From Halomonas ramblicola (GTDB taxonomy: Bacteria; Pseudomonadota; Gammaproteobacteria; Pseudomonadales; Halomonadaceae): a DNA stretch of 64,000 bases. The DNA lies in assembly GCF_030409215.1 (NCBI RefSeq), contig NZ_JAUFPL010000028.1, positions 1 to 64,000 on the forward strand, in the 5' to 3' direction. Shown piece by piece: positions 16,978 to 25,446 of the stretch (the first letter of the stretch is position 1; each line of letters opens with the position of its first letter). A program made the position numbers and the translations under genes. The notes under the pieces are model-generated. The model had not been told where the DNA came from. It ran no database searches and was given only the letters and a program-made list of their open reading frames with translations.

Positions 16978-19188
16978 TCATTTGTAGGCATAATTGTAAT
17001 AGCCGTAGCCATAGCTGGTCGCCGCCTTGCGTTCCATGGCATTCAGGATCACACCCTTGACGGTTACGCCGGAAATTTCCAGACGACGTTGGGCGATGCG
17101 CACCTCGCGCAGCGGGTTCTGCTGGAAGCGCACTACCATCAGAGTGGTACCGCACTGCTTGGCGATTACCGCCGCATCGGTCACCGCCAGGACCGGCGGC
17201 GTATCAATCAGGAGCAGGTCGTACCGTTCACTCAGTTCTTTCAGGTAATGCCCGAAACGCTCATGCATCAGGAGCTCCGAAGGGTTGGGTGGGACCGATC
17301 CCCTGCTGATGTAGTCTAGCGACGGCACGCTGGTGGAGCGGATTACCTCATCCAGTTCCTGGCGGTTCGAGAGCAGCTCCGACAACCCCATGGCGCCGTG
17401 TCCTCCGAAGGCCATGTGCACATGCCCCTTGCGCATGTCGGCATCCACTATCAGTACCCGCTGGCCGGCCTGGGCACACACGGCGGCCAGGTTCAAGGCA
17501 ATGAAACTCTTGCCTGTGCCGGGACTGGGGCCAGTGATCACCAAGCGGTTACTACGATTGTCCAGCATCGCGAAATGCAGGCTGGTGCGCAGAGCCCGCA
17601 CGGCCTCGACCGCCACCTCGTCAGGCTTGTGCTCAGCGAGAAGGCCCGCCGTGACCTCCTGGCTATGGCGTTCGCTCTTGAACCTTATACGCTTGGTAAG
17701 GCTGCTCTGGGCCTCGGAAAGGGGCACCGTGGCATATACCGGCAGCCCCAGGGCCTCGATCTGCTCAGGAGTTTCGACCCCGCGCTGAAGCAGACCGCGC
17801 AACAGCACATAGCCGGTGGCCACCACCACCCCCAGTATGGTGGCAAACACCAGGCCGGCTTTCTTGGCCGGTTGGATCGGGTTTGACTTGACCAGCGCAT
17901 GGTCGATGATACGAACGTTGCCGACCGTACCGGCCTTGGCCACCTCCATCTCCTGCATCTTGTTGAGCACATTGACATAGATGGCCTGGGTCACCTCGAC
18001 GTCCCGAGTCAGCCGGACGACTTCCTGCTGGGCCGCCGGCAGTTCGTTGACCCGCTCGTCCAGCTCAGCCCGCTCATTCTGCAGCTGCTGTTTCTTGCGC
18101 AACAGTGTCTGGTAGCTGGGGTGGTTGGGGGTGAAACGCTCAGCCAGTTCGGTTTCGGCCAGGTTGAGGTCGTTGAGCTGGCGCTCGATCTCGATGTACT
18201 GATCGATGGCTGCCTGGGATTCACTGTTAAGGTCCACGCTGTTCATCTCGGAGCGGTAACTATTCAAACGCTCCTCGGCGGCAGATAACTGATTCTTCAA
18301 CTCGGGCGACTGCTGTCGCAGGAACTCCAGGCTCTGTTCCGCTTCGGCGGATTGACGCTGTACGTTCTGGGTAAGGAAAGTCTCAATCACCGCATCCAGG
18401 GTGTCACGAATCTCACCTGGCTCGGTACCGGTCAGTGTCAGGTTGAGGATCCCCGTACTGGGCCCTCGTCCACCGCCGACCTCAACCACGCCGAGCCGCC
18501 TCTCCAGGGAATCGATGGCCTCCGCCCGGCTCAGGCGTATCAGGTGGAATTCCACGCCGGGGGCCGCCTCCAGGTCGGAGATGCGCAGGGTAATGTCGTC
18601 GCCAACCTGCAGCAGGTTGCCCACCTCCCCCCTGCCGAGAGGCTCCTTGTTGAACAAGAGGTCATAACGGCCATCTCCCAGGGAACGCAGCGTAAAAGTT
18701 GTTCCCCGCAGGTGCTCGGCCACTTGGAAGACCCCGACCGACATCGATTCGTCGCCGAAGGCATACGGCTTGCCCTGCATGAAGTCGGGACGCGGGATGC
18801 CATAGCGAAGGATGAACCCGCCGATCACCGGCAGAGTACGCGGGCTGGTGGAAACATCGAGTTCCAGCCGGTCCACCACCTGCCCCAGCACCATGCGTGA
18901 CTTGAGGATTTGGATCTCCGCCGAAGTCAGTGCCTCAGCCTCTTGGGTCATCTTGCCAAAGAACTGCCCGACATCCCCCAGGGGACTGAGAGTCGAGCGG
19001 TGCTCTACCTGAACCAGTGCATCTCCTTGGTAGATGGGAGTAGCAAGCAGCACGTACCCGAGGCCACACAGGCTGAACAGCATCGTGATGAAAAAGATGC
19101 TCCACCGACGGTCGACCAGAATACCGTAGAGTCGACGAAAATCGATCTCTTCGTCTCGCGTCTGGGTGACAATAGAAGCTTTATTCAT
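16978..19188 (-). CDS. wzc: Wzc-type polysaccharide co-polymerase and tyrosine autokinase
   Basis: A 736-residue inner-membrane protein that controls chain length and export. It has a Wzz domain with a first transmembrane helix (about 30-50), a long periplasmic coiled-coil region (about 270-410), a second helix (about 440-460) and a cytoplasmic BY-kinase domain. Kinase motifs are Walker A GPSPGTGKS with Lys560, Walker A' VLIVDADMRKG and Walker B LLLIDTPP. The C-terminal tail is tyrosine-rich (SYGYGYYNYAYK), the autophosphorylation cluster. The matching Wzb phosphatase is not in this window. Confidence 0.95.
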   Translation of the reverse strand: MNKASIVTQTRDEEIDFRRLYGILVDRRWSIFFITMLFSLCGLGYVLLATPIYQGDALVQVEHRSTLSPLGDVGQFFGKMTQEAEALTSAEIQILKSRMVLGQVVDRLELDVSTSPRTLPVIGGFILRYGIPRPDFMQGKPYAFGDESMSVGVFQVAEHLRGTTFTLRSLGDGRYDLLFNKEPLGRGEVGNLLQVGDDITLRISDLEAAPGVEFHLIRLSRAEAIDSLERRLGVVEVGGGRGPSTGILNLTLTGTEPGEIRDTLDAVIETFLTQNVQRQSAEAEQSLEFLRQQSPELKNQLSAAEERLNSYRSEMNSVDLNSESQAAIDQYIEIERQLNDLNLAETELAERFTPNHPSYQTLLRKKQQLQNERAELDERVNELPAAQQEVVRLTRDVEVTQAIYVNVLNKMQEMEVAKAGTVGNVRIIDHALVKSNPIQPAKKAGLVFATILGVVVATGYVLLRGLLQRGVETPEQIEALGLPVYATVPLSEAQSSLTKRIRFKSERHSQEVTAGLLAEHKPDEVAVEAVRALRTSLHFAMLDNRSNRLVITGPSPGTGKSFIALNLAAVCAQAGQRVLIVDADMRKGHVHMAFGGHGAMGLSELLSNRQELDEVIRSTSVPSLDYISRGSVPPNPSELLMHERFGHYLKELSERYDLLLIDTPPVLAVTDAAVIAKQCGTTLMVVRFQQNPLREVRIAQRRLEISGVTVKGVILNAMERKAATSYGYGYYNYAYK

Positions 19189-19516
19189 TCGGAAAATGAA
19201 CCTCTACTTTAGTCCCTCGACCATGGCTCACTGGCCAGCCTTGGCCCCCAAAGTACCTTCGCACGGCCTGGAATACAGCCTCCGATTCGGTTTACAAAAA
19301 ACCACGGCGGCGACACCATTAGGTTACATAGTTACTGAGCAGACACATTCTGTTTTTCCTAACAACCTGAAGATGAGAAACATCATGCTGAAGTGTGATG
19401 GCATTCACCCGACGTAGGCTTGACTGGCACCCAAGTCCTAGTAATGAACATCAACCTAGGGTCAAATGGACTTCTCGACCCACACGGTGGCCCCCCGCCC
19501 GTGACTGCATGCATCC
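19189..19516. other. Intergenic region upstream of wzc
   Basis: About 330 bases of mixed composition between the wzc start and the end of the upstream glycosyltransferase gene, both on the minus strand. No intact gene is seen. The length and position suggest a promoter for wzc and downstream genes, but I found no convincing -35/-10 pair or terminator hairpin. Confidence 0.45.
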
Positions 19517-20494
19517 TCATGATCGACACACCACCTTACAGCCGGGATCCAATGACTCGATAGACGAATCGATAGCCTGGGTAGTAGGCGAAAAGCCGAT
19601 ACTCTCCCACACTCCCTTCAGTACCACCATAGCCAACCTTGGCTTTCCGCGGGCCAGCAGCCGGCTGCCGGACCATAGAGCCCTGATGAGCGCGATCAGA
19701 TAACGGTAAGCTGGATAATACTTCCTGGCGATATAGATGTTGTTCCTGTAATACTTCTTGAAGTAACCCAGCCTGACGGGATTCGTTTCCTTCATGATGC
19801 TCAGCGGCCCGGCCTCCTGTCTCAGGTGAACGACGCGACTGCTGCCGACAAGATAACCGGGATGCTTACGTGAAATCCTCAAGGTGAACTCGGCGTCCTC
19901 CCCCCAGATGAACATCTCCGACAACGGCAGACCGTACTCATCCAGTACGCTTCGAGGGACCAGGATCGACACGAAGGAAGCTCGCTCGAGCGGCACCAGC
20001 CCGTGCATCAACAACGATGGCCAGTTGCGATAGCCGATTCGGTTTGGTTTCAGGCTGATGATGGGAGTATTCGTCACGGCTCCGCTCTCCGAGAAAGCCG
20101 TGGATATCAGAAAGGAATAACGCGCACTCAGGGCGCGCAGCAGGCCTCCCGCTTCCAGTAAACTCTCCAAGGCATCGGAATCGGGGATGACATCGTCATC
20201 CATCATCCAGACCAGGTTCGCACCATGTTGGTAGGCAAGACGGAAACCAGCATTGAACCCCCCGGCAGCGCCTCGATTACGCGAGAGCCGATAAGTGGTC
20301 ACACCGGGATAGTCACGCTCCGCCAGCATCTCTGATGTTCCATCCTGGCTGGCATTATCCACCACAAGCACCTGGTCGCAGGCTCGGGTCTGGGCCATCA
20401 CCGCCGCCAGGGAGCGCTCCAGTAAGTCCTTACGATTATAGGTGAGGATCACCGCAATGACCACAACCTCTCCATGTTCAAATTTGGCATTCAT
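19517..20494 (-). CDS. Family 2 glycosyltransferase, GlfT2/rhamnosyltransferase-like
   Basis: A 325-residue GT2 enzyme with VIAVILTYNRKDLL at the N terminus, the nucleotide site VVDNASQDGT (about 47-56), SRNRGAAGGFNAGF (about 73-86), the metal site WMMDDDVIP (DDD at 101-103) and the catalytic-base segment WGEDAEFTLR. I chose the ATG at 20494 with GAGGG six bases upstream. A degenerate paralogue lies at 24176-24870. The intact gene is directly preceded by the last codons of an rmlC-like gene (20504-20598), matching the gene order of the paralogous copy. Confidence 0.9.
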   Translation of the reverse strand: MNAKFEHGEVVVIAVILTYNRKDLLERSLAAVMAQTRACDQVLVVDNASQDGTSEMLAERDYPGVTTYRLSRNRGAAGGFNAGFRLAYQHGANLVWMMDDDVIPDSDALESLLEAGGLLRALSARYSFLISTAFSESGAVTNTPIISLKPNRIGYRNWPSLLMHGLVPLERASFVSILVPRSVLDEYGLPLSEMFIWGEDAEFTLRISRKHPGYLVGSSRVVHLRQEAGPLSIMKETNPVRLGYFKKYYRNNIYIARKYYPAYRYLIALIRALWSGSRLLARGKPRLAMVVLKGVWESIGFSPTTQAIDSSIESLDPGCKVVCRS

Positions 20495-20503
20495 CGTCAA
20501 CCC

Positions 20504-20598
20504 TCAGAACAAGGCATGATAACGTTTGTGAAGCAGGGGCCAGCTTGCATCCTTGCTCGAGATCACCTGGACGGGGATCGGCCAGTCAATGGCGAGGT
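20504..20598 (-). pseudogene. 3' remnant of an rmlC-like epimerase gene
   Basis: Minus-strand translation gives about 30 residues matching the end of the intact epimerase at 24880-25428: DWPIPVQVISSKDASWPLL and a final HALF stop, versus HWPIPVQMISSKDESWPLI and HALF. The nucleotide match runs over about 95 bases and stops near 20598, 23 bases from the stop of the dehydrogenase gene at 20621. It marks one edge of a duplication that contained an rmlC-GT2 gene pair. Confidence 0.85.
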
Positions 20599-20620
20599 AT
20601 TGGCGTACAAAGCAAATAGA

Positions 20621-22357
20621 TCATTCATCAGCCTTGGCTAGCTCCTCCAGTAGACCAACAATTTCGGTGACTACGAAGGGATCATCGATATTTTCTCCCT
20701 GCATTAAGGTACCAGGCACCCACCCTTGGGGGTCAGTCAGGAAGGCTTCAAGATTCTCCGACGTCCATCTACCGCTCTTCCCCGTTAAAGCTGTTGAGTA
20801 GTATTTAAAATCACTTGATGCAATTGGCTTTCCATACACTCTACTCAAATTAGGCGTTTCAGCCTCTCCAGTATTTCCGATAACGTTGGGCTCGAAAGAA
20901 TGACACTTCATACAACCATCCAGAGCCTCACGAACCCTTTGAGACTGTTCGGCATCATAGCCCTTTTCATCAAAAAATCGATCGACAAACTCCTCGAAGG
21001 ATTCACTATCAGATACCATCATGAAGATCAGATAATGGTCATCCGTCCATAACACAAGCCTTCCATCAGTATGCTGATGCACATGTCTTAACCGCTTGCC
21101 GATATGGATGGGCTCAACAAACTTGACGCGATCGTCACGTATTCGTATGCGATGCAGGCTCAAGTCTTTCAATGACCCCATCAACAAATCACCATCCCAG
21201 CTATCGTCGAACCCTTCGATCCGCGTCATGGCGGAGATCGCCACCGACGGCAGCCAGGCAAAGGTGGGTGCGGTAAAGATGTCGTGATGGCCGTATGAAA
21301 TTGCCAACGGCCAAGGCGTACCATCATACGAAGTGCCTAAGGTTTCCTGTGGCCAGCCGTAGTCATTGCCTTCCACGATTCGGTTAAGTTCATCCCCTCC
21401 TCTAGAACCATGCTCGACCGTCCATAGCTGCCCCTTACGATCCAGAGCGATGCCTTGGACATTGCGATGCCCCGAGGAGATATTGCGTGCCTCACCCGTT
21501 TCCAGATCGATACTCACCACTTTTCCATAATCCATGTCAGAGTTCTGGGACACGGCCTCAGGGCCTTGCACTCCATCCCAGTGATAATCTCCATTGGCGG
21601 TGTAGATTGTGAATGGTGGTGAAAAAACCATGCGGCCACCAGCCATTTCAGGCTCGATAGCACGGCGTTGATGCTTCAGGGGCAGGCATGGATCGGACCG
21701 ATAAAGGATGTTCCAATCCCCAGGTTCAGCTTCGATCTGGTCGACGTATGAAACCCCCTCATCGATTGACAATGTGGCAATGGCATTGCGGTAGCAGACG
21801 GCATCATCGTCAAACTCGGTATAGGACACAGCCAACCCTCGCCCAGCCGGAGTGTCGAAAAACAGGAGGTCATTGTATCGGTAACTCCCGAATACATTGG
21901 CATGATCGTAATCCTGATATTCCGCCATCTCGGAAACCCCGACGTATCCATCAAAACCACTGTCCGGAGTCTTGATGCTTGTTTCGCGAACGTCATTGGC
22001 CGAACGGGCAGAAAAGATTCTCCCTTCATGGGTGACCAACAGCACCGTGTCGCCGAACGAAGTCATTCCCCCTCCATTTCCTTCACGCTCTACCGGCACA
22101 CGGGCCCCGTCCCCACGAAGCCTCAGGAAGATAGTTTTGATCTCGGCCGCGTAACGACCCTCCATGATCCAATCCAGGTCCCAATCCCGGTCCTTTTTCA
22201 CCCATCTAACGATTTGGACCAACTCGCGACCTCGGTCATGCAGGAACTGATGAGTCGGCAACTTGTAAGTGCTGACAACATGCCCGGCGAAGAACGATCC
22301 TGCGACCGTGGCGCCGCCAGTAAGTAACAAGGCGACGACTATCAGGATTTTACTCAT
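20621..22357 (-). CDS. PQQ-type sugar/aldose dehydrogenase with C-terminal cytochrome c domain
   Basis: A 578-residue exported protein. An N-terminal hydrophobic segment (about 3-25) is a signal peptide or anchor. The middle resembles the soluble glucose/sorbosone dehydrogenase beta-propeller, with QGIALDRKGQLWTVEHGSRG and ELNRIVEGNDYGWP near residues 305-335. The C-terminal 110 residues hold the haem motif CMKCH (482-486) and a later methionine (TLMQGEN) that could be the axial ligand. Periplasmic oxidation of a sugar with electron transfer to the chain is likely. It shares no overlap with neighbours, has lower GC than the core locus, and arrived with the next gene as cargo. The polysaccharide role is unknown. 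Confidence 0.85.
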   Translation of the reverse strand: MSKILIVVALLLTGGATVAGSFFAGHVVSTYKLPTHQFLHDRGRELVQIVRWVKKDRDWDLDWIMEGRYAAEIKTIFLRLRGDGARVPVEREGNGGGMTSFGDTVLLVTHEGRIFSARSANDVRETSIKTPDSGFDGYVGVSEMAEYQDYDHANVFGSYRYNDLLFFDTPAGRGLAVSYTEFDDDAVCYRNAIATLSIDEGVSYVDQIEAEPGDWNILYRSDPCLPLKHQRRAIEPEMAGGRMVFSPPFTIYTANGDYHWDGVQGPEAVSQNSDMDYGKVVSIDLETGEARNISSGHRNVQGIALDRKGQLWTVEHGSRGGDELNRIVEGNDYGWPQETLGTSYDGTPWPLAISYGHHDIFTAPTFAWLPSVAISAMTRIEGFDDSWDGDLLMGSLKDLSLHRIRIRDDRVKFVEPIHIGKRLRHVHQHTDGRLVLWTDDHYLIFMMVSDSESFEEFVDRFFDEKGYDAEQSQRVREALDGCMKCHSFEPNVIGNTGEAETPNLSRVYGKPIASSDFKYYSTALTGKSGRWTSENLEAFLTDPQGWVPGTLMQGENIDDPFVVTEIVGLLEELAKADE

Positions 22358-22606
22358 TTAGACACCCTAATATTTATAATAATGCACACAATGAAACATT
22401 AAACCCCAGCCTCAGCAGTAAGTGTAGTTCCTGTTGGGGCAGCGATAGCAAAACGACATTAGATTCCCATTACTTGATATAAGCTCGACAGCCATATGAT
22501 GCTTCATGGATGAAACATGACAGCCTGTCATTTCTAACAAGCTGATTGATATGTACTTTATTATCATTGAAACCCATATTCACTTCCACCTCCCTGACAG
22601 ATAATC

Positions 22607-24142
22607 TCAACGGCCTTCCAAGACCAGGTTCCTGAGATTTCTTATAGACTCATACGCTCCTATCTTGCACAGCAACTTCTTTGCTTTACTGTTTATCCTT
22701 TCTTTTTTTGACAAAGGATTTACAGGGAAGTCCATCGCATCCTCCCAGAGATAAGTACACATGTCCCTGAAAACAGGGCACTCTGGTGGAAGCCTGCAAA
22801 AGGCAGGAGATGACATCAGGCTTTCAAGTAAGGGGCGATGATTGAACGGTGTAAATGTCTCTTGCAGAAACCCCCACTCAAGTTGACTTTGTGACTGCCA
22901 GCTTCCCATTCGGTGCTCCCAATAAAGAAGATCCAAGATGTGAAAGTTGTAATATTTTGCCACGGGCGCCGTCGCCGAGTACCACCTCCGTATAGCGGCC
23001 TCGGCATAGTTCAACCCCTTCCATTTATAAATTATATTTAACAGGTCATAGTGACTTTCCACTTTGCGAAGCACATTTCTCTTATAATAACTACACTTTA
23101 ATATTCCAGAGCCATTTCCCTTGATGCAAAGTCTTTCCATAGGATATTCGAGCATCATTGCATAAGCCATTTTCCCCCAGTCATCATAGTGGGAAAGAGG
23201 AGCATTTCTTTCATAAAAACCAATAAAGCTACCGGGGACATCTTTATTACAATCTATGACATGATGCTTGAGACCTAATCTTGACAACATCTTGCCAGGA
23301 ACCTTGAGATCAGGAAAATTTGAGTCCATTCCTCTATAGCGAAGGGTATAGTAAAAATTCTCACTTGAAAAACTTCTTGAAGCACAGAAAAGTAGCCTGG
23401 AATCCCATCCAGATGTTATAGGGATAGCCAATTCGTACCTTCTTCTTGCCGCTTTCATCAGTGCACGAAGAAGTTCGGCAGACGTAACAGCTAAATCTTC
23501 CTCTCTGTTATCAACCAACATGCGATCAGGATAATATCGATGTTGAGAAAGTGTTGCCATATCCAGATAGTGATTGGGGACAAGATGCATAACATTCTTG
23601 AACAAGCTCATACCACTGGGCAGCCAGTTCTCTCGATCACTCCTGTAATACTTAGTACTCAGATAATGAGAAAAATCTTCGGATTTTTTAACATCAATGA
23701 ACTCAGATAAAACACCTGGACTGGAACCCACAAACACATTTCCACCACACCCCGTATAATAAACGCTCTTCAGTCCACACGGGTCGTGGAATACAAGAAT
23801 CTTTCCGTGACTCCTTAAAAAGAGAACAAAACGGCCAGATATTTTTTTGAGAACAGCTATCACCCCTGCGATGCAGTCTTGACTCGCTATTTCAAGAAGA
23901 ATGTCTTCGTCATCGCTTTCATCACTATACGGGTCTATCATGTATCCAACCATGGCAACCTGAAAACCGCCACGCGGAGCATCCAGCACAATGCTTTTAT
24001 CGTCAGGGTGGGTATATATAGTATAGTCACCAAATGAATTGCAGCTCCATCTACCGTCGCATATTGGTGGATATTTCGATAACACGAACTGCCTCTTGTA
24101 AAGCAAACCACTAAATCTGGAAACACCATTCGCGATGTTCAC
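22607..24142 (-). CDS. Asparagine synthase-like protein lacking the glutaminase cysteine
   Basis: A 511-residue protein with the two-domain layout of asparagine synthase B. The N-terminal half has the GATase-like core (ISGRFVLFL at 101-109, DPCGLKSVYYT at 120-130, VGSSPGVLSEF), and the second half has a PP-loop PITSGWDSR (241-249) where classical enzymes have SGGLDS. The chain starts MNIANG, so the Cys1 nucleophile of glutamine hydrolysis is absent. It may use ammonia or another amine to form an amide. A GTG start with a strong GGGAGAG site was chosen. Composition is AT-rich. Lasso cyclases and lactam synthetases share the fold, but no precursor peptide was seen. Confidence 0.75.
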   Translation of the reverse strand: MNIANGVSRFSGLLYKRQFVLSKYPPICDGRWSCNSFGDYTIYTHPDDKSIVLDAPRGGFQVAMVGYMIDPYSDESDDEDILLEIASQDCIAGVIAVLKKISGRFVLFLRSHGKILVFHDPCGLKSVYYTGCGGNVFVGSSPGVLSEFIDVKKSEDFSHYLSTKYYRSDRENWLPSGMSLFKNVMHLVPNHYLDMATLSQHRYYPDRMLVDNREEDLAVTSAELLRALMKAARRRYELAIPITSGWDSRLLFCASRSFSSENFYYTLRYRGMDSNFPDLKVPGKMLSRLGLKHHVIDCNKDVPGSFIGFYERNAPLSHYDDWGKMAYAMMLEYPMERLCIKGNGSGILKCSYYKRNVLRKVESHYDLLNIIYKWKGLNYAEAAIRRWYSATAPVAKYYNFHILDLLYWEHRMGSWQSQSQLEWGFLQETFTPFNHRPLLESLMSSPAFCRLPPECPVFRDMCTYLWEDAMDFPVNPLSKKERINSKAKKLLCKIGAYESIRNLRNLVLEGR

Positions 24143-24175
24143 CTTACGCTCTCCCTTGAATAGTGGAATGGACTT

Positions 24176-24870
24176 CTATTCGGCCTTGGCCTTGATAAGA
24201 ACCGCACATTCACTGGCTTGTGAATTAGCAGGCGGAGTAACGGGATGGGAGAAGAAGCTTTCCCAGATTCCCTTCATCACTATCATTGCGAGCCTTGGCT
24301 TAGTGTTGGCTAGTAGCCTTCCACTTCTCCAAATTGCTCTGAACACAGAGACCAGCAAGCGGTAGGCGGCATAATACTTCCTGGCGATATAGATATTATT
24401 CCGATAGTAATTCTTGAAGTATCCAATCTGGCGAGGGTTCGTCTCTTTCATGATCCTCAGTAGCCCCGTGCCCCTTGGCGGAGAAAAACGACACGGCTAG
24501 GACCGATCAGGTAGCCAGGGTATTGCTGCGTGACCCTCAGGGTGAAATCGACATTTTCCCCCAGATGAACATTTCGGAAAGCGGCAGACCACGCTCGACC
24601 AGGACCTCGCGAGGGACCAGAATCGACACGAAGGTGGCACGATCCACGGGCACCAGGCCATGGGCAAGCAGCCCCGGCACTCCCCGTAACCAATTCGATT
24701 GAGCTTCAGACTAAGGAGCGGGGTGTTGGTAACGTCACCGCATTCCGAGAAGGCCGTAGAAATCAGGAAGGAATAGCGAATGCTCAAGGCCCGCAGCATT
24801 CCTCCTGCATCGAGCAGGTACGGTCAGGATCACTGCCCACCGGACCGTCACGTTCGTGCATCATATCCAT
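24176..24870 (-). pseudogene. Degraded family 2 glycosyltransferase, paralogue of the gene at 19517
   Basis: The minus strand carries most of a copy of the intact glycosyltransferase at 19517-20494, broken by several frameshifts. Matching pieces are ALSIRYSFLISTAF, LPLSEMFIWGE, PGYLIGPSRVVFLRQ and MKETNPRQIGYFKNYYRNN, in three different frames. An internal deletion joins AVILT (residue about 20 of the intact copy) to LLDAGGML (about 114), removing the nucleotide-binding site and the DDD metal site. It cannot be active. It sits just downstream of the intact rmlC-like gene, in the same order as the intact pair. Confidence 0.9.
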
Positions 24871-24879
24871 GGCCGGCCC

Positions 24880-25428
24880 TCAGAACAGCGCATGGGAGCG
24901 ATTGCGAATCAGTGGCCAGCTCTCATCCTTGCTTGAGATCATCTGGACGGGAATTGGCCAGTGGATGTCGAGGCTCACGTCATCATAGCGAAGGCCATCC
25001 TCCGCCTCCGGCGCATAGGCAGCCGACACCAGGTAGCTGACTTCGACATCATCACAGAGGGTGATGAAGGAGTGGGCGAACCCCGGCGGCACATAAAGCT
25101 GGCGACGATTGACATCGGTCAGCTCGAACCCCTGGTGGCGCAGGTAGGTGGGAGAGTCGCGGCGGATATCCACGATGACATCCAGGATCTTGCCACGAAG
25201 GCACCTGACCAGTTTGGCCTCGGCATGAGGGGGCTTCTGGAAATGCAGTCCCCGCAAGGTGCCCCTCGAGCTCGAATAGGAGGTGTTCTGTTGCACGTAG
25301 CGAGACTCCAGCCCATGGCGCCGAAAGGTCTCCTCGCACATCATTCGTGCGAAGAAGCCGCGCTGGTCCCCATGGGGCTCGGTCTCGATGAGCCAGGCAT
25401 CCGCCAGCTCGGTTTCCAGGAATTTCAC
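24880..25428 (-). CDS. dTDP-4-dehydrorhamnose 3,5-epimerase family protein (RmlC-like)
   Basis: A 182-residue cupin sugar epimerase. The catalytic histidine and aspartate region appears as RGLHFQKPPHAEAKLVRC (about 60-77) and the FAHSF segment (about 115-120) carries the family's second motif. It probably epimerises a 4-keto sugar nucleotide, here perhaps a CDP-sugar because it lies with rfbF. A GTG at 25428 gives MKFLETELADAW and follows GGAGG by five bases; an earlier GTG at 25434 is the alternative. It is the last intact gene of the CDP-sugar module. Confidence 0.88.
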   Translation of the reverse strand: MKFLETELADAWLIETEPHGDQRGFFARMMCEETFRRHGLESRYVQQNTSYSSSRGTLRGLHFQKPPHAEAKLVRCLRGKILDVIVDIRRDSPTYLRHQGFELTDVNRRQLYVPPGFAHSFITLCDDVEVSYLVSAAYAPEAEDGLRYDDVSLDIHWPIPVQMISSKDESWPLIRNRSHALF

Positions 25429-25446
25429 CGTCACCTCCCTTGATAT

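Noticed and set aside
20621..24142. Lasso peptide or other RiPP cluster based on the asparagine-synthase-like fold
   Set aside because: No precursor peptide, leader protease or RRE protein is visible nearby; the gene lies among sugar genes.
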